Below are positions 31,857-34,665 of a DNA stretch of 34,665 nt, in pieces (the stretch's first letter is position 1; each line of letters begins with the position of its first letter). The notes beneath the pieces were generated by a model, which saw only the letters and a list, made by a program, of their open reading frames with translations, did no database searches and was not told the DNA's origin. The position numbers and the translations under genes were made by a program. This DNA comes from Rhodanobacter sp. (GTDB lineage Bacteria; Pseudomonadota; Gammaproteobacteria; Xanthomonadales; Rhodanobacteraceae). The DNA is taken from NCBI GenBank assembly GCA_004322005.1, contig SCRF01000119.1:1-34665 (forward strand). The letters run 5' to 3'.

Positions 31857-32373
31857 CGGTTGCTCCTCATGTCCGTCTGCGGAGGGAATCTTACGCTCCA
31901 AACGGAGCTTTCGTGTTAAGCGGTTCATCACGGTGACTTCAAGTCCCGGTTCGACCGTCATATCCGCCGGGGTCGCGCCCACCTCCTGGCGCTAACCGGC
32001 AAGTAGCCTGCCTGAGCCCGACGATACAGCCGCAACTGGCGCTGGAGACCAACAAGCTCCTTGGGTTCCTGCGCCCGGGTCGAGCCATCAAGAGATGGAC
32101 TTCAGGCCCGCGATCTTATGCGACGCACGACGCGCATCCGCCGAATCAGGGTGTCACACTCACCACCTGCGACGAGCGGGAGCGGAGAGCGATGCGCCTG
32201 TTGACATGGACGGCGAAATGGTGACCCTGTTTTCGACGCGGCGCTACGTCCTGGTTGCGCGCGGGTCGTCCTACTCTATCTGTGAGGCATGTCACACAAG
32301 ACCCCATCAAGCCGACTGCGCCGGCCGCCGATACCCGATCCGGGTGAACGAAACCAACCGGAGGCATAGACCC
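31857..32373. other. Intergenic region, no gene supported
   Basis: An open frame on the plus strand runs from 32095 into the next gene, but its first part is Arg/Ala-rich with no ribosome-binding site and is not believed. No repeats or RNA genes are recognised here. It should contain divergent promoters for the genes on both sides. Confidence 0.4.
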
Positions 32374-32706
32374 ATGTGGGATTGGATCAAAGCACTGTAC
32401 GAAGGCGGCTTCACCTGGTTCTTTGTCGTCATGTTCGTGACCTGCGTGGTCACGGGTATTTATCGTCATGCTCGCGATTGGCGTCGCAAACCGTGGGAGG
32501 AAGCCATCGTATTGGCGGTGGTGCTGCTCTTTTTCTGCGTTTACCCAGCATGGCATCTGATGATGGACGACGACTGGCACCGATCCATGATTAACCAGGA
32601 CCAATCCGCATTTACATACGGCAAGATGCTGTGGGTAGATCTCATGGGCGTCGTGTTCGGTCGTATTGCGTTCACAGCCTTTCCCGCGTGGTTTCTGCGC
32701 ACCTGA
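32374..32706 (+). CDS. Small membrane protein of unknown function
   Basis: The 110-residue protein starts at the ATG at 32374 with GGAGG 9-13 bases upstream. Two or three hydrophobic segments (WFFVVMFVTCVVTGIY, IVLAVVLLFFCVYPAWHL and a C-terminal amphipathic one) flank short charged loops (RHARDWRRKPWEE). No family is recognised. Its TGA stop lies within a 14-base tandem repeat. Confidence 0.55.
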   Translation: MWDWIKALYEGGFTWFFVVMFVTCVVTGIYRHARDWRRKPWEEAIVLAVVLLFFCVYPAWHLMMDDDWHRSMINQDQSAFTYGKMLWVDLMGVVFGRIAFTAFPAWFLRT

Positions 32707-32729
32707 CGGCCATTACCTGACGGCCATTA
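32702..32729 (+). repeat. 14-base tandem repeat across a stop codon
   Basis: CCTGACGGCCATTA is present twice in direct succession. The first copy contains the TGA of the membrane protein gene. It marks the edge of the IS3 remnant and may be a target-site or slippage product. Confidence 0.75.
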
Positions 32730-33110
32730 CCCGCATAAAAGAGAAGCTCCGACACCTGCAGGCATCGACACATCAGCTGGACAGGGTAGAGACCGCGACA
32801 GCGTTGGATCGTCTGATACTTCAGCTCGATTCCCTGGCGAAGAACGCTGCCGCATCGCGCAAAAAAACTCTCTCCTTCTTCACCCGGGCCAGTTCGCGCT
32901 TGAGGGTCGCCTCCTCTTGGTCGCGCGGCACACCTAAGCCGGTGAAGACTTTGGCCTTGTCCGTCTCCAACTTACGCCGCCAACGGCCCAGAGCCCCTGC
33001 ACCCACGCCAATGTCGCGAGCGATCTGACTGACGTTGGCATCCGGCTGGGGCGGGTCAGGACAACGGCCTCACGCTTGGACTCGTCGCTGAACTTTCTTC
33101 GCTTGGACAT
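32725..33110 (-). pseudogene. IS3-family transposase remnant (OrfA frameshifted, OrfB truncated)
   Basis: Read from 33110 the minus strand opens MSKRRKFSDESKREAVVLTR, a typical IS3 OrfA start. After a one-base shift it continues VGAGALGRWRRKLETD and ends in FFARESS, the usual OrfA end. In the next frame the start of OrfB can be read (KYQTIQRCRGLYPVQLMCRC) and then breaks off near 32735. The catalytic DDE domain is absent, so the element is dead. No terminal inverted repeats were identified. Confidence 0.75.
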
Positions 33111-33160
33111 GACACTCCTTTTTGACCATGATCGGCCTTGCGAAATTTAATTCGCCACGT

Positions 33161-33195
33161 CCCCGTTAATCTCCCCGTCAATCCTCCCCGTTAAT
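33161..33195. repeat. Triple short direct repeat
   Basis: CCCCGTTAAT, CCCCGTCAAT and CCCCGTTAAT occur with a spacing of 12-13 bases. The DNA lies upstream of the IS3 remnant. It could be an iteron-like protein-binding site or a decayed repeat; nothing distinguishes these. Confidence 0.5.
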
Positions 33196-33204
33196 CGGAA
33201 AAGC

Positions 33205-33221
33205 TTAACTTCCTCCGTCCC
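33205..33221. repeat. 17-base direct repeat, first copy
   Basis: TTAACTTCCTCCGTCCC occurs here and again at 33417-33433. On the minus strand it reads GGGACGGAGGAAGTTAA, a kind of sequence often seen beside IS200/RAYT-type transposable repeats. No such transposase is present in the window. Confidence 0.6.
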
Positions 33222-33231
33222 TGAGGTTTCC

Positions 33232-33315
33232 TCATGATGTTTCTTCGTGATCAGAACGGCACGATAGCCCGGTTGCCCCCGCTCCGCACGTGCATCGCCG
33301 TTAGCCGCCTGGACC
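33232..33315 (-). repeat. Gene-leader repeat, copy B
   Basis: This is the second copy of the leader at 17756-17838. On the minus strand it also ends in an ATG, but the frame is only 13-odd codons before a stop, so the gene it once led has been replaced or lost. The DNA from 33316 to the next gene holds only the repeats listed. Confidence 0.7.
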
Positions 33316-33416
33316 AAGAACGGGGCCAGCTCACTCCGTCCCGGTTTCGGCGCCTTTCACCACACCCATCAGCAGGAAATTGTCCCCGACACCATTTCCG
33401 AGGGAATTATTCGTAT

Positions 33417-33433
33417 TTAACTTCCTCCGTCCC
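33417..33433. repeat. 17-base direct repeat, second copy
   Basis: This copy is identical to that at 33205-33221 and lies just downstream of the EVE/Mrr-N-like gene. With the first copy it brackets about 195 bases that include leader copy B. Confidence 0.6.
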
Positions 33434-33444
33434 GGTTTCCCTTC

Positions 33445-34488
33445 TTATTCGTCCCCCGACTGAGGCGCACTCAACGAAGCGACCTTTTTAGTCGGCGTAT
33501 CGACACCCATATTCTTCATTGCAATACCAGCCCCACGGCTCTCTATGCGATCCAAAAGGATCGCCCATATTCGCTGGCGAGTTTTGAGGTCGACGACCCC
33601 ATCCATTCCCTTCTTTTTATTTCCAAAGAGCATGTTGTAAGCCATTGCGGCGAAAGGCATCCAACCAAACTCCTTGATGGCCGGGATAGTCTGGGTTAAC
33701 AACTCCACCCATATATCGCCTGGTGAATAAAATTCAGCCTTCGTCGTGAGAGTCAGCTCGTTACGCTCGCGATATTTACGAAAGTATTCGTCAAAGTTTG
33801 TCGCATCGATACCTTCTTGAAGCCCTTTCGAAAGAACTTCGATATCGCTCAGGAGAGAAAGGAACGCCGTGATATCCAGATTGCTTACCGGGGCTTCGGA
33901 CGTTAGCTTTGCAGTAAAGTAAAGCTTCTCACCACGCTGAAAAACTGGAAAAAGGGCGTGGTAGATCGCCTCCCAATGCTCATCTACATTGAAGACTGTC
34001 TGATTTGCAACCAGACTCCTTCGGAGAGGGCTTGAAAGCTCCCTGCGCCAGAGACTTGGTCCCCAAACGACATCTCTCCGCAGATTAAAGCTCATTTCTA
34101 GCTCAGTACCGTGCTCGTCGCGGCTATAGCTAGTTTCGTTATCGAGGAAAGCCGGGCTCACAATGCGGCCCACTGCGATTCTGCTTGTGCCGGGAACGAG
34201 AACCCAGTCATCCTCCTTGATATCGTCTACAAACGATTTTGCCTGGGAGACTACCGCAAAGGCGCTTCTACGTTTTAGTCCCAAGCTCTCAAAGCGAGCA
34301 AGAAGGCGTTCTCGCACGGTAGGCCAATTCGTCTCAAAGGGCCTTCGGTCAGTTGGCTTGAGGTTAAGGTCATCGAGGTGGCCAATGGCGACAAAGCCGT
34401 GCTCAAGAAAGTGCTCAAGGTAGACTCCACGCTCAGAGCGGATAACCCAGTACCGGCGGCTCTCTGGCACAATGCAAAAATCTTCCAT
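33445..34488 (-). CDS. Protein with EVE/Mrr-N-like sensor domain, possibly defence-related
   Basis: The 347-residue protein opens with RRYWVIRSERGVYLEHFLEH and GFVAIGHLDDLNL, followed by SQAKSFVDDIKEDDWVLVPG, SRIAVGRIVSP and RRDVVWGPSLWRRELSSPLR. This order (W-I-R start, F..D...DDWV, then a G-R-I strand and R-x-V-x-W) resembles the PUA/EVE-like domain at the N-terminus of Mrr-type restriction proteins. Residues about 190-347 are helical, with a hydrophobic stretch (GWMPFAAMAYNMLF), and show no nuclease motif I can name. A role in sensing modified nucleic acid is an inference. It lies at the edge of the accessory region, next to IS remnants and the core nrdJ gene. Confidence 0.5.
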   Translation of the reverse strand: MEDFCIVPESRRYWVIRSERGVYLEHFLEHGFVAIGHLDDLNLKPTDRRPFETNWPTVRERLLARFESLGLKRRSAFAVVSQAKSFVDDIKEDDWVLVPGTSRIAVGRIVSPAFLDNETSYSRDEHGTELEMSFNLRRDVVWGPSLWRRELSSPLRRSLVANQTVFNVDEHWEAIYHALFPVFQRGEKLYFTAKLTSEAPVSNLDITAFLSLLSDIEVLSKGLQEGIDATNFDEYFRKYRERNELTLTTKAEFYSPGDIWVELLTQTIPAIKEFGWMPFAAMAYNMLFGNKKKGMDGVVDLKTRQRIWAILLDRIESRGAGIAMKNMGVDTPTKKVASLSAPQSGDE

Positions 34489-34534
34489 CTAGCGCCCCTG
34501 TTTCCCTTCTATTCGAGCGAAAGGTCAAAGCCCC

Positions 34535-34665
34535 TCACCCGCACTTCGAATACCCACAATTCAAACAAGTCTGGCACCCATCCATCAGCACCAGCGCCTG
34601 CGTGTTGCACTTCTGGCACAGCGTCGCCCCGGGCGGGAAGCCGGAGGATTCGGTGTCGGTGGAGG
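34535..34665 (-). CDS. nrdJ: Class II ribonucleotide reductase, C-terminal end (partial)
   Basis: Only the last 43 codons are in the window. They end with LCQKCNTQALVLMDG, then CQTCLNCGYSKCG and a TGA at 34537-34535. This Cys-rich tail (two CxxC pairs and a final GYSKCG) is characteristic of adenosylcobalamin-dependent ribonucleotide reductases, where the Cys residues pass electrons to the active site. The gene continues past the right edge. It marks the return to core genome. Confidence 0.85.
   Translation of the reverse strand, partial: STDTESSGFPPGATLCQKCNTQALVLMDGCQTCLNCGYSKCG

Noticed and set aside
33161..33195. CRISPR-like or origin iterons in the triple CCCCGTTAAT repeat
   Set aside because: Three ten-base units with 2-3 base gaps have no spacers, no neighbouring cas or rep gene, and are too short to support either.

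Overview
The window looks like chromosomal DNA of a GC-rich gammaproteobacterium of the Xanthomonadales, most likely Rhodanobacteraceae (Rhodanobacter/Dyella/Luteibacter type). This is inferred from codon and GC character, a REP-like element of the GTAGGAGCGCAC type at the left edge, TonB-dependent uptake, a CRP/Clp-type site, and the C-terminal zinc ribbon of a class II ribonucleotide reductase at the right edge. No database search was possible; family names rest on motifs read from the translations.

Layout. Positions 1-5302 carry housekeeping and envelope genes: a His-rich periplasmic protein with a SufR-like four-cysteine regulator, an OmpA/Pal-type lipoprotein, an M14 carboxypeptidase, a lytic transglycosylase lipoprotein and a small membrane protein. 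Positions 5488-9644 hold a PH-domain protein and a methyltransferase in one operon, then an autotransporter. Positions 9888-17039 hold an HMA-like small protein with an unusual C-terminal Cys cluster, a GH3 beta-glucosidase, an XRE regulator, a chemoreceptor and a GGDEF-EAL protein. Positions 17040-19556 contain repeats, a duplicated fragment of the HMA-like gene, a small coiled protein and a cNMP-binding thioredoxin-reductase-like flavoprotein.

The centrepiece is a lasso peptide locus of the isopeptidase/TonB type at 20091-28096. It comprises a GntR-family regulator, a 48-residue precursor missed by ordinary length cut-offs, an attenuator-like hairpin, a fused RRE/peptidase B protein, an asparagine-synthetase-like cyclase C overlapping B by one base, and a convergent operon for a TonB-dependent receptor and a prolyl-oligopeptidase-like lasso isopeptidase. 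The predicted core begins Gly-Gly and has Glu at position 7 with no aromatic residue, which points to a xanthomonin-like seven-residue ring. No ABC exporter and no FecI/FecR pair is seen. The logic is: B removes the leader, C closes the Gly1-Glu7 isopeptide, the product leaves by an unknown route, the receptor re-imports it, and the isopeptidase opens it.

Positions 28266-34488 are accessory DNA. Two intact XRE regulators have near-identical palindromes upstream, one of them lying between the XRE genes and the divergent receptor operon. There follow decayed XRE copies, a HigBA-type toxin-antitoxin pair, membrane and unknown proteins, an IS3 remnant, a second copy of a gene leader found at 17.8 kb, and a protein with an EVE/Mrr-N-like domain. 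The core genome resumes with nrdJ at 34535. No tRNA, rRNA or CRISPR array was seen.
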